DNA of 17,324 bases, taken from NCBI GenBank assembly GCA_049515555.1, contig JBEKTY010000209.1, positions 1-17,324 on the forward strand. The letters run 5' to 3'. The DNA is from JBEKTY01 sp049515555. GTDB lineage: Bacteria; Planctomycetota; Planctomycetia; Pirellulales; Thermoguttaceae. Positions 1 to 6,848 of this stretch are shown here, piece by piece. Under the pieces are notes generated by a model. It made no database searches and had not been told where the DNA came from. It worked only from the letters and a program-made list of their open reading frames with translations. Both the position numbers and the translations under genes were made by a program. How positions within the stretch are numbered: position 1 is the stretch's first letter; every line of letters begins with the position of its first letter.

Positions 1-1
1 C

Positions 2-94
2 CCCCAGGGCACGCTCACACTGACGATCAGTGCCGGTCATTGGATCAAGAACCGTGTGCTGAGCCTTCTGGCGCGGCTTCAGAATGCCTCTTGA
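2..94 (+). pseudogene. C-terminal end of an unidentified ORF, cut by the window start
   Basis: Frame 2 is open from the first base to a TGA at 92-94 and encodes about 30 residues ending in a basic, helical-looking segment (GHWIKNRVLSLLARLQNAS). This reads more like a protein end than the overlapping frame does. The family was not recognised. A transposase C-terminus is possible given the neighbouring element, but nothing proves it. The stop lies directly against the first recognisable codons of the RecB-like nuclease, so the junction may mark a recombination or insertion point. Confidence 0.3.
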
Positions 95-649
95 GACCAC
101 GCAATTTATGCAACGTTAGGGTGTATAAAGCCCATTTGTTGTTCACGGGAGAACAAGGCACAAAATCTGACTACGAGCTATTGTGCGACGAACAGAGGAT
201 AGCGGCCAGGAGAGCGGCAACCGAAAACATTCTTGCTCGGTCAGCCGAACAAGTCATCGCAGATGCCACCGTAACTCCACCACTTCTCAAAGAGGGGATG
301 CAACACATGCTGGACGTTACCATAGCCACTGCTGATCTCTTGCTCCGGCTCGATGGCCTTCGTAAGGCTTCTGGTCCTTCCAACCTGGGTGACTTCTATT
401 ACATGCCGCTGGTCTTTCACGGGGGTGAGAGAATCGACAAGCACCAACGTTCGTTGCTCAATCTGTATCGCCTTTTTCTGGCGCAATTCCAGGGAACCGT
501 GCCACCAAGGGCAACGGTCTATTTTGGCAAGCAGGGCAGGCTTGCCACCGTCTCACTGCCATCCGATGTTCGTGTTGCCCGAGACCATCTCGCCGATCTC
601 CAGAAGGTACGCAGCGGTGCCGTGCCCGCTCTGCTTCTCAACGACCATG
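40..649 (+). pseudogene. TM0106-type RecB-like nuclease domain, 5' part of a frameshifted composite gene
   Basis: Recognisable similarity begins near position 110 with RVYKAHLLFTGEQGTKSDYE, the N-terminal block of the TM0106/COG2251 RecB-like nucleases (PD-(D/E)XK fold). A DLLLRLDG segment follows and then YYMPLVFHGGERIDK, which occupies the place of the nuclease core. At 648 the frame breaks. Re-reading from 648 in frame 3 gives CQVCEFRHRCRQQA and then LSLLRGL...GILTITQLA, the cysteine cluster and helical linker typical of the family. A single missing T (CATGCC instead of CATTGCC) would explain the break. The first-frame residues after 648, up to the stop at 921, are out-of-frame translation. 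The usual first residues of the family are missing, so the start may also be lost. The TTG at 40 is only the first possible start. There is no slippery heptamer at the break, so decay or a sequencing error is likelier than programmed frameshifting. Confidence 0.7.
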
Positions 650-842
650 CCAAGTCTGCGAGTTTCGTCACCGGTGCCGTCAGCAGGCAATCGAAGCGGA
701 CAACCTCAGCCTGCTGCGAGGACTCGCTAAAAAGGAACTCAAGAGGTTTGGGAAGAAAGGCATTCTCACCATCACGCAACTCGCCTGCACCTTCCGGCCT
801 CGCCGCAAAGGGAAACGACAGCATCGCACCAACCGTCGCTAT

Positions 843-3032
843 TTGGAGCTTCAGGCGATGGCCGTTCGAGACAGGACGGTCTACGTCCTGGGAACGCCAC
901 ATGTGTCGCTCGGCCCGGTGAACATTTACCTCGACATCGAATCGAAACCTGATGAAAACTTTGTATACCTGATCGGTGTGCTCGTTTCTAATGGTGAGTC
1001 GGAACAGCGACACTCATTTTGGGCCGACAGCAAAGCCGAGGAAACGGCGATTTTCGAACAATTCCTGGCCGTGCTCTCACAGTACGAGGACTTTTCGGTC
1101 TTTTGCTACGGGAGCTACGAAAAGGCATACCTCACACGTATGCGAAAGAGAACGACGGGAAAAAGGCTGTTCGTAGACAGAATCCTCAATGCCCTCGTCA
1201 ATGTACTTTCCACCATTTATGCCCATATCTACTTTCCTTGCTACTCCAATGGCTTGAAGGACATCGGTCGCTACCTGGGCTGCACTTGGAGCGATCATGA
1301 CGCTTCGGGCATCCAGAGCATCGTGTGGCGAGAGCGCTGGGAGGCCACGCATGACCAGCAGTGGAAGGAAAAGCTCGTAACCTACAACCTGGAGGACTGT
1401 GCCGCCCTGAAACAGGTTACGCACGGACTATGTTCTATTGCCAACCGGCTTGGCCCCACTTCACCGAAGGCAACCCTCTCTGAAAGCCACTATCCAGTGA
1501 CACCGATGGAGAACATTGATCGGATGGCGAGTAATCGCACGTGGGGGGCCGTGGACTTTATTCACCCGGAGTACGAGCATATCAGCCGTTGTGCGCATTT
1601 CGACTACCAGCGAGAACGGGTGTATGCCCGCACAAGCCGGACGATCCATACCGATGTCGCCCACAAACAGAGAGGGTACAACACGCAACGCAACAGGCGG
1701 CTTCGGGTTTCCCAGCGACTCCAGTTGACTGCTTCCCGTTGCTCCCGATGCAAGAGTGGGAACGTGATACGCAACATTAAGGTACGAGAACTGAAGGAAC
1801 GGCCGGAAGCATTGAGGACGCCGCATTACAAACGGGCGTTCGATTTGGTCTTTAGCTCATCAGGCATCAAACGTAAGGTGATCGAGTGTAGGTCGTCCAT
1901 CCACAAGTGTCAGGAATGCGGCCACGTATTCGTTCCCTGGCAATACGAACGTCTGGCTAAGCATTGGCACGGCTTGTGTAGTTGGGTGGTGTATCAGCAC
2001 GTCGCCCACCGTGCCAGTGTAAAGGGGCTTGCATCCAGCTTGCTAGAGTTCTTCGGGCTCCACGTCTATGTTCCCGAGCTTGTCAGGATTAAGGCGCTGA
2101 TGGCCCAGCGCTACACAGTTACTTACTGTAGGCTGTTGAAGGCGCTCCTCGCAGGGGCAGTCCTCTACATCGACGAGACCGAAGTGAAGCTCAAGAATGC
2201 CAAGGGTTACGTCTGGGTTCTTGCCAACATGGAAGTGGCTGTCTACCTCTATCGCCCGACGAGGGAGGGCGAGTTTCTCTCGTCGCTACTGCGGGGATTT
2301 GGCGGCGTGCTTGTTTCCGATTTCTATGCCGCATACGATTCTCTTCCCTGCCCGCAGCAAAAATGCTTGCTTCACCTTATACGGGACATGAATCAGGAAA
2401 TGCTGAGCCATCCGTTCGATGAGGAGTTGCGACAACTTACTCGGGCCTTCGGCTTGTTGTTGCAGTCAATCATAGAAACAACGGAAAAACAGGGGCTGAA
2501 AAGAATATACTTGAAGAAGCACGACAGAGGAATAACGAGTTTCTTCAAGAACCTGGAGACGGCGGTATTCCATTCCGAAGCCGCCAGGGATGTGCAGGCA
2601 AGGTTGCTTCGGACTCGGAGCAAGCTGTTTACGTTTGTCGAGCACGATGGAGTATCATGGAACAACAATTGTGCCGAACATGCCGTGAAGCGATTTGCCT
2701 ATTACCGGGAAGTTGTGGGAGCGTCGATGAAGGAGCCAGGGCTCACCGACTACTTAGTACTGCTCAGCCTCTACCAGACGTGTCGCTATAAGGGCGTGAG
2801 CTTCCTGAAGTTCCTGTTGTCGCAGGAGCGGGACATCGATTTATTCTGTGCTGGAAAGCGGAGAAAACCTGAACTGGAGGTTCAAGTGTACCCAAGGGGA
2901 GTGTCTCCTCCACATTGGGTGCGGCGCAACAGGGGCAAGAACGGAGCGCCTTTACACGTGGACGACAATGCACGGGAGGTCAACCAGGAGATTGCCGAGA
3001 AGTCTGAGCCGATTTTCTACAAGCACGGATAG
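843..3032 (+). CDS. RNase H-like exonuclease domain fused to zinc ribbon and IS66-type DDE transposase
   Basis: The 729-residue frame continues the nuclease begun upstream; it is open from 648, with its first listed start a TTG at 843. Residues about 25-200 form a DEDD-type RNase H-like 3'-5' exonuclease (YprB/RNase_H_2): IYLDIES carries the first acidic pair (D31, E33), YGSYEKAYL follows, and YNLEDCAALK supplies the Y-x3-D signature (Y181, D185). Residues 300-303 and 356-359 are CxxC pairs of a zinc ribbon. From about 380 the protein is an IS66-like transposase core with plausible catalytic residues D444 (LYIDETEVK), D493 (SDFYAAYD) and E612 (NNNCAEHAVKR). The last 60 residues are basic and low in complexity. 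The HD-domain gene starts 27 bases after the stop. Joining a RecB/RNase H nuclease to a transposase in one chain is unusual. No terminal inverted repeats were recognised, so the borders of any element are unknown. Confidence 0.75.
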   Translation: MELQAMAVRDRTVYVLGTPHVSLGPVNIYLDIESKPDENFVYLIGVLVSNGESEQRHSFWADSKAEETAIFEQFLAVLSQYEDFSVFCYGSYEKAYLTRMRKRTTGKRLFVDRILNALVNVLSTIYAHIYFPCYSNGLKDIGRYLGCTWSDHDASGIQSIVWRERWEATHDQQWKEKLVTYNLEDCAALKQVTHGLCSIANRLGPTSPKATLSESHYPVTPMENIDRMASNRTWGAVDFIHPEYEHISRCAHFDYQRERVYARTSRTIHTDVAHKQRGYNTQRNRRLRVSQRLQLTASRCSRCKSGNVIRNIKVRELKERPEALRTPHYKRAFDLVFSSSGIKRKVIECRSSIHKCQECGHVFVPWQYERLAKHWHGLCSWVVYQHVAHRASVKGLASSLLEFFGLHVYVPELVRIKALMAQRYTVTYCRLLKALLAGAVLYIDETEVKLKNAKGYVWVLANMEVAVYLYRPTREGEFLSSLLRGFGGVLVSDFYAAYDSLPCPQQKCLLHLIRDMNQEMLSHPFDEELRQLTRAFGLLLQSIIETTEKQGLKRIYLKKHDRGITSFFKNLETAVFHSEAARDVQARLLRTRSKLFTFVEHDGVSWNNNCAEHAVKRFAYYREVVGASMKEPGLTDYLVLLSLYQTCRYKGVSFLKFLLSQERDIDLFCAGKRRKPELEVQVYPRGVSPPHWVRRNRGKNGAPLHVDDNAREVNQEIAEKSEPIFYKHG

Positions 3033-3059
3033 TTCGTCGTCTTTGCCATCGAAAGCCTG

Positions 3060-3728
3060 ATGTTTTCACTCGACCTCATCACCCACACCGCCACCCACGT
3101 CAAGACCGTACTCTCGGGTGAAGGGAGCGGCCATGACTGGTGGCACGTTTACCGAGTCTGGAAGACAGCCCAGCGGATCGGTCAGGTCGAGAAAGCCGAT
3201 CTGTTGGTTGTGGAACTGGCCGCCCTACTCCACGACATTGCCGACTGGAAGCTGCACGATGGCGATTTATCGGTCGGTCCAAGGATGGCGAAGGATTGGC
3301 TGGATTCCCTGGACTTGGACCCCAGCATCGTCGATCAAGTCTGTCAGATCATCGCCAACATCTCGTTCAAGGGGGCAGCCGTCGAGCAGCCCACGCTCAC
3401 CCTGGAAGGGCAGGTCGTTCAAGACGCCGACCGCCTGGATGCGATGGGGGCCGTTGGCATTGCCCGAGCATTTGCCTACGGCGGAGCCAAGGGACAGGCG
3501 ATTTACGATCCGGCGGTCGAGCCCACCGAACATCGCACCGCCGAGGCATACCTGAAGGGCAGCACCACCATCAACCACTTCTACGAGAAGCTGCTGTTGC
3601 TGAAGGACCGCATGAACACGGCAACCGGCAGGGCGATGGCCGAAGAGCGGCACCGGTTCATGGAGGATTACCTGCGGCGGTTTCTTGAGGAGTGGGGAAT
3701 CAGCGGAGTACGTCTACGTCTCGATTGA
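3060..3728 (+). CDS. HD-domain phosphohydrolase, YedJ-like
   Basis: This 222-residue soluble protein has the full set of HD-superfamily metal ligands. GHDWWHVYRVW (residues 24-34) gives the first histidines, LLHDIADWK (56-64) carries the HD pair, and QDADRLDAMGA (121-131) carries the last aspartate. The order and spacing match the YedJ-like branch of metal-dependent phosphohydrolases, whose members act on phosphate esters or nucleotides; the substrate cannot be told from sequence. The length is normal for the family. The ATG at 3060 is preceded by GAAAGCC, a modest ribosome-binding site, 27 bases after the transposase fusion, so it may be co-transcribed with it. The tail after LEEWG looks slightly out of register with typical family ends. 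A late frameshift is possible but not needed. Confidence 0.85.
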   Translation: MFSLDLITHTATHVKTVLSGEGSGHDWWHVYRVWKTAQRIGQVEKADLLVVELAALLHDIADWKLHDGDLSVGPRMAKDWLDSLDLDPSIVDQVCQIIANISFKGAAVEQPTLTLEGQVVQDADRLDAMGAVGIARAFAYGGAKGQAIYDPAVEPTEHRTAEAYLKGSTTINHFYEKLLLLKDRMNTATGRAMAEERHRFMEDYLRRFLEEWGISGVRLRLD

Positions 3729-4162
3729 CGAAGCGGGCGAACTGCACTCCACCGAAACAGGCCACTCATCTGCCGCCGTCTGCTCAGCATCCGAAGAATC
3801 CCGCCAAGAAAACGAAGAAGCTCGCACCCGAGAGGCGGGCTTCTCCTTGCAGATTGTTTCGAGGGAGGGGCGGTACGCCGACCCCGGTCACCTGCTGCCC
3901 ATGTTTTATAAGGAGCTAACGGTGGAACCCGGTGTATCGGCCCTTCCATCTTGGCTGGCCAACCAAGCGCAGTCTATCACAACGTCGCAAAGTCCGCAAG
4001 CGTTTAACACGCCGTTCTGTTGGAATTCGGGCAGGAAGGCGAGGCTGCCGGCGAGACGGGAGGGGGGACAACCTTGCTGAGGCCGACACGGAAGGCTATC
4101 ATTTTGCGTGTCATTCTGGCCTTGATCCCAGCCCAGAAGACCGAATCGTGAGGGTGGCGACG
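3729..4162. other. Intergenic stretch without a recognised gene
   Basis: About 430 bases lie between the HD-domain gene and the M24 peptidase. The frames here have atypical composition and no recognisable domain. The upstream extension of the M24 frame to 3932 is rich in Arg and Gly and looks non-coding. The only clear structure is the hairpin at 3816-3844. A short frame ending at 4151 (GTTLLRPTRKAIILRVILAL) is open only after a TAA at 4005, and I do not call it. Confidence 0.5.
3816..3844 (+). terminator. Hairpin, probable terminator of the HD-domain gene
   Basis: AGAAGCTCGC at 3816-3825 pairs with GCGGGCTTCT at 3835-3844, giving ten base pairs including one G-U, around a nine-base loop. 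A short pyrimidine-rich stretch (CCTTG) follows rather than a true T-run. The hairpin lies 87 bases after the stop at 3728 and fits a weak intrinsic terminator. Confidence 0.45.
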
Positions 4163-5341
4163 ATGAATGTAAACGACATCCAGCGGGCGATCCAGGACAA
4201 CGAAGGTGACGGGTGGCTGTTCTGCGACATCCATCACCGGGACACCATTGCCTACCGGATACTGGGGCTCGACCTGGAGAGATTCACTACAAGGAGATGG
4301 TACTACTTCATCCCAAAGACAGGAATGCCGACGAAGTTGGTGCATCGGGTCGAACAGGGACGACTCGACATCTTGCCCGGCAGCACCGTAATGTATGTCG
4401 GCTGGCGAGAACTGCATGAGAAACTCCGGTGCCTGCTCGATGGCAGTCAGCGAATCTTCATGCAATACTCACCCATGAACAACATCCCGATGGTCTCCTG
4501 TGTTGATGCGGGCACGGTGGAACTGATCCGGTCCCTCGGCAAGGATGTCCTCTCTTCTGCCGAGTTGGTGCAGTTCTTCGAGGCCAAGGTGGATGACGCA
4601 GGTGCAGCATCCCATCGGGCCGCTGGGGTGAAGGTCCAGAGAATCAAGGATGCCGCTTTCCAACTCATCATCAGTTCCATTAAGTCAAACCGCCGCATCA
4701 CAGAGTACGACGTGCAGCAATTCATTCTGGCCGAGTTCGACCGGGAGAACCTGACCTGCGATGGATCACCTCCGATGGTCGGGGTCAACCAGCATGCCGC
4801 AGACCCGCATTTCGAGGTTTCGCCCACCGACAGCACGGTCATCAAGGAAAACGACCGGCTGCTTATCGACCTGTGGGCGAGGGAGAACTCGCCGGAAGGC
4901 ATCTACTATGACATTACGTGGTGCGGCTTCATGGGCAGGAAGCCCGATACGGAGTACCAACAGCTATTCGACATTGTGGTAACGGCCAGAAACCGCACTA
5001 AACAATTCATCGCCCAGCGGATCGCCAGCAGACAGCCAGTTTATGGCTGGGAAGCCGATGACGTGTGTCGCAACTACATCACCGAGCGTGGGTACGGAGA
5101 TTTCTTTCTGCATCGCACGGGCCATTCGATTCACCGAAGCGTGCATGGCAACGGAGCGAATCTCGACAACCTGGAAACCAAAGACGAACGGCAAATCATC
5201 TGGGGCAGTTGCTTCTCGATTGAGCCGGGAATCTACAAAGAGGGGTTTGGCGTGCGATCTGAGATCGACGTCATGATCGACAGCCAGGGGAATGTCTCCG
5301 TGGCCGGACCAGAACAGAGCAAGCTGATCCTGCTGGAATAG
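4163..5341 (+). CDS. M24-family metallopeptidase (Xaa-Pro aminopeptidase-like)
   Basis: The 392-residue protein has the two-domain layout of M24B 'pita-bread' peptidases: a creatinase-like N-terminal domain (residues about 1-140) and a catalytic domain. The five expected metal ligands are all present: D236 (LLIDLWA), D250 (YYDITW), H321 (RTGHSIH), E354 (FSIEPGIY) and E367 (RSEIDVMI). It probably removes an N-terminal residue before proline from peptides, or cleaves a related dipeptide, using two divalent metal ions in the cytoplasm. I chose the ATG at 4163 because a GAGGGTGG element lies about five bases upstream and family similarity begins here. The in-frame extension back to 3932 looks non-coding, although GTG codons at 4148 and 4154 are possible starts. 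No signal peptide is visible. The gene appears monocistronic. Confidence 0.9.
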   Translation: MNVNDIQRAIQDNEGDGWLFCDIHHRDTIAYRILGLDLERFTTRRWYYFIPKTGMPTKLVHRVEQGRLDILPGSTVMYVGWRELHEKLRCLLDGSQRIFMQYSPMNNIPMVSCVDAGTVELIRSLGKDVLSSAELVQFFEAKVDDAGAASHRAAGVKVQRIKDAAFQLIISSIKSNRRITEYDVQQFILAEFDRENLTCDGSPPMVGVNQHAADPHFEVSPTDSTVIKENDRLLIDLWARENSPEGIYYDITWCGFMGRKPDTEYQQLFDIVVTARNRTKQFIAQRIASRQPVYGWEADDVCRNYITERGYGDFFLHRTGHSIHRSVHGNGANLDNLETKDERQIIWGSCFSIEPGIYKEGFGVRSEIDVMIDSQGNVSVAGPEQSKLILLE

Positions 5342-5588
5342 GGGCACCGGCTGGCAGGTACAGGAGCCCGTCAAGCAGCTATCGGTGAAGGGCCAACGAA
5401 ATCGGAGGACCACTTGCGAGGGCGTGCCTGGCTCCTGGCCTGCCCAATTTCCGTTGGCAATTCCGCCGTATCCTTGGCGAGTTGTTTTAGTTCAACGCCT
5501 TCTTGAGCGGACGGTCTTCCCCAACCGCTTCCCCATGACGATACTGCTCCAGCAATTCATGGGACCGCTGAGCCAGAATGAGTCGAAC
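5342..5588. other. Intergenic stretch with a possible minus-strand gene remnant
   Basis: No complete gene was found. It contains the interrupted palindrome at 5392-5458. On the minus strand, 5588 to 5487 reads VRLILAQRSHELLEQY...PLKKALN and then a stop. This looks protein-like and is cut exactly where the IS21-type end begins at 5589, so it could be the tail of a gene disrupted by that insertion. No family was recognised. Confidence 0.3.
5392..5458. repeat. Interrupted inverted repeat downstream of the M24 gene
   Basis: GCCAACGAAAT at 5392-5402 is the reverse complement of ATTTCCGTTGGC at 5447-5458 apart from one extra C. The 44 bases between also contain partly complementary GGAGG and CCTGG tracts. 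It may be a large terminator-like structure for the M24 transcript, or the trace of a small mobile element. There is no T-run. Confidence 0.35.
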
Positions 5589-5703
5589 TGTCAGTGGGCG
5601 CTGAAAACCAGCCATCTATGGGCGCTTGAAAACCAGCCATCCTGAGAGAGAGGGGATTCGCTGGTAGGATTTCCAGTTTTTCGACGACTGGAGGGTCCTA
5701 CAT
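5589..5703 (+). mobile_element. IS21-family left-end remnant with tandem terminal repeats
   Basis: The segment starts with TGTCA and contains two tandem copies of GGGCGCT(T)GAAAACCAGCCATC, at 5596-5616 and 5620-5641. Internally repeated terminal sequences starting TGT are characteristic of IS21-family ends. A leader follows that ends in GGAGGGTCCTACATG at 5689-5703, which looks like the ribosome-binding site and start of istA. No istA coding sequence follows: after about 5705 the DNA matches an IS1634-type transposase on the other strand. Only the outer 115 bases survive. The family assignment rests on motif recognition, not on a search. Confidence 0.5.
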
Positions 5704-5710
5704 GGCGAAC

Positions 5711-5851
5711 ATGGGAGAGGTTGCCGAGGGTTTCGTGGAGGACCTTGCCGTCTCGGCGAAAGGACCGCCGCAGCAAGTAGGTCTTGTAGACCTTGCCGTT
5801 GTAGCGGCGAATGATTGTGGCTACATGAATCGAACCATGTCGCGATGGCAT
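5711..5851 (-). pseudogene. N-terminal fragment of an IS1634-family transposase
   Basis: Read on the minus strand from the ATG at 5851, about 47 residues match the start of IS1634-family transposases: IHVATIIRRYNGKVYKTYLL, then RRSFRRDGKVLHETLGNLSH. After the final SH, where the family normally continues with a long DDE protein, the frame runs into the IS21-type end and stops at 5591. The rest of the transposase is missing, so this is a relic. The junction at about 5705-5712 is the fusion point of two different insertion sequences. Confidence 0.65.
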
Positions 5852-6029
5852 GCCATGAATATGCGATATTGATAAAAGAGTGTCAATACCACGTTCGCCA
5901 TTTTACTGGCTACAACTTGCAGCTCACAAATGCCCGAAGACCTTGTCGTGCAAGCAGATACCTGCAAAACTATGGGTTGAACTTCGGCTTAAATCAAAGG
6001 AAGTTGCGAAAGTTCAAGTGCCATTCCCG

Positions 6030-6072
6030 TATCTGACACTTTTTCAATGCTTATCTGACACGCTATCTGACA
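6030..6072 (+). repeat. Three direct copies of TATCTGACA
   Basis: The nonamer occurs at 6030-6038, 6052-6060 and 6064-6072, about 100-140 bases left of the tRNA-like 18-mer. Clustered short direct repeats near an attachment core can be integrase arm-binding sites, but this could be coincidence in an AT-rich stretch. Confidence 0.4.
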
Positions 6073-6128
6073 GAAGGCATGATTCGCAAGTCCTTATGGG
6101 TGTTGACTTTTGAACGTAAGTCCAGTGA

Positions 6129-6165
6129 TAAAGGCCACTTAGAAACGGCTTCTAAGTGGCCTTTA
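6129..6165 (-). terminator. Perfect 16-bp hairpin, terminator-like
   Basis: The arms 6129-6144 and 6150-6165 (TAAAGGCCACTTAGAA and its exact complement) enclose a five-base loop. On the minus strand it lies directly after the tRNA/tmRNA-like 3' end at 6167-6184, as a host terminator would. The stem has A- and T-rich edges, so it could act in either direction. Confidence 0.6.
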
Positions 6166-6166
6166 G

Positions 6167-6184
6167 TGGAGGCGGCGGGAATCG
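6167..6184 (-). other. tRNA/tmRNA 3'-end fragment, candidate integration site (att)
   Basis: On the minus strand the 18 bases read CGATTCCCGCCGCCTCCA. This is the end of a T-loop, the 3' T-stem (CCCGC), the acceptor strand (CGCCTCC) and the discriminator A, as in tmRNA or a GGAGGCG-type tRNA. Immediately inward (higher coordinates) the match stops, so there is no complete RNA gene here. Tyrosine recombinases integrate at such 3' ends and leave a short copy at the far border. With the terminator still attached at lower coordinates, the integrated DNA would lie to the right. The identity as att is inferred. Confidence 0.45.
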
Positions 6185-6581
6185 GTCCTGGGAAGAGTTG
6201 TGATTGCCGGAGTATCGGCGTAAACCCAGTGATAATCAAGAATTGGGGCTTAACCCTGGTGTCACGTGGTTGAGACTGTTTCGGCAGAATTCAGAAACTC
6301 CAACGCCGGTAAATCAGAAATCCAGAAACGGCTCTAAGCCTATCGGCTCGTCTCGCTGCCTGGGGGGCCTGGATTACGGATCGTGCGTCCCGGCTTCCAC
6401 CACATCATCTTTCAACCGTCGGTTCTTGGCGTGCTTCGTCCGAGGCTTGGCGTGCTCGGGCGATACGGCTTCGGCCAGCCGTTTCATGCCTCTCGCACCA
6501 CTCCCATAACCGCCCGAGGCATTGCTCTCCTTCGGCCCTAGTATGTCTCGCCCTCCGCCCTGAATCCTGCCCCCCTTCCCC

Positions 6582-6591
6582 GACTGATGTC
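6582..6591 (+). promoter_or_regulatory. GACTGATGTC box, copy 1
   Basis: Ten-base motif lying 29 bases before the ATG at 6621. The same decamer occurs on the minus strand before three accessory genes at the other end of the window. The role is unknown; transcriptional, RNA-level and recombination functions are all possible. Confidence 0.5.
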
Positions 6592-6620
6592 TTCTCCCTG
6601 ACCACAACAGGAGAAGAATC

Positions 6621-6839
6621 ATGTTCGCCCTAACCGGCTGGTGGGAACTCTGCGGCGGCCACGTCACGCTTGGGAGCATCGTCGCCTACTTCATCGCCCG
6701 TGCCGTCTACGAGGACACCCGCAGCTTCTGGGGAGCCGTCATCCTCTATTACACGATCTGCCTGATTTTCTGGATCATCTGCGACTGGATTTGGGGACCG
6801 TACCCGCTCCCTTCCACCCACGAACTCCCCCGCTACTGA
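6621..6839 (+). CDS. Small hydrophobic membrane protein
   Basis: The 72-residue product is mostly hydrophobic. Residues about 15-30 (TLGSIVAYFIARAVY) form a short possible membrane segment, and residues 36-59 (FWGAVILYYTICLIFWIICD) a clear one. A proline-rich hydrophilic tail follows. The ATG has a good ribosome-binding site (AGGAGA, seven bases upstream). A GACTGATGTC box lies 29 bases before the start. The gene ends nine bases before the next gene, whose own site is GAGGTG, so the two are very probably co-transcribed and their products may work together at the membrane. No family was recognised and no function is proposed. Confidence 0.7.
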   Translation: MFALTGWWELCGGHVTLGSIVAYFIARAVYEDTRSFWGAVILYYTICLIFWIICDWIWGPYPLPSTHELPRY

Positions 6840-6848
6840 GGTGCAGCC

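Larger units (their letters stand above)
5852..6620. other. Gene-poor, partly lower-GC intergenic region
   Basis: No convincing gene was found in 770 bases. The first 270 bases are clearly more AT-rich than the surroundings and hold three copies of TATCTGACA. The hairpin plus tRNA-like end at 6129-6184 follows. From about 6370 the DNA becomes GC-rich again. A minus-strand frame ending at 6374 (GGYGSGARGMKRLAEAVSPE) looks somewhat protein-like but has no clear start and no recognised family. The GACTGATGTC box at 6582-6591 belongs to the next gene. Confidence 0.5.

Noticed and set aside
3932..4162. N-terminal extension of the M24 peptidase
   Set aside because: The residues are Arg/Gly-rich and unlike the family. 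Similarity and a ribosome-binding site begin at 4163.
5815..6113. Plus-strand frames of 73 and 77 residues in the AT-rich scar
   Set aside because: They overlap each other and the IS1634 relic, have no ribosome-binding site, and match no recognised family.
6374..6605. Minus-strand ORF with GGYGSGARGMKRL and a basic tail
   Set aside because: It looks somewhat protein-like, but there is no convincing start or ribosome-binding site, no recognised family, and it overlaps the leader and box of the 6621 gene.
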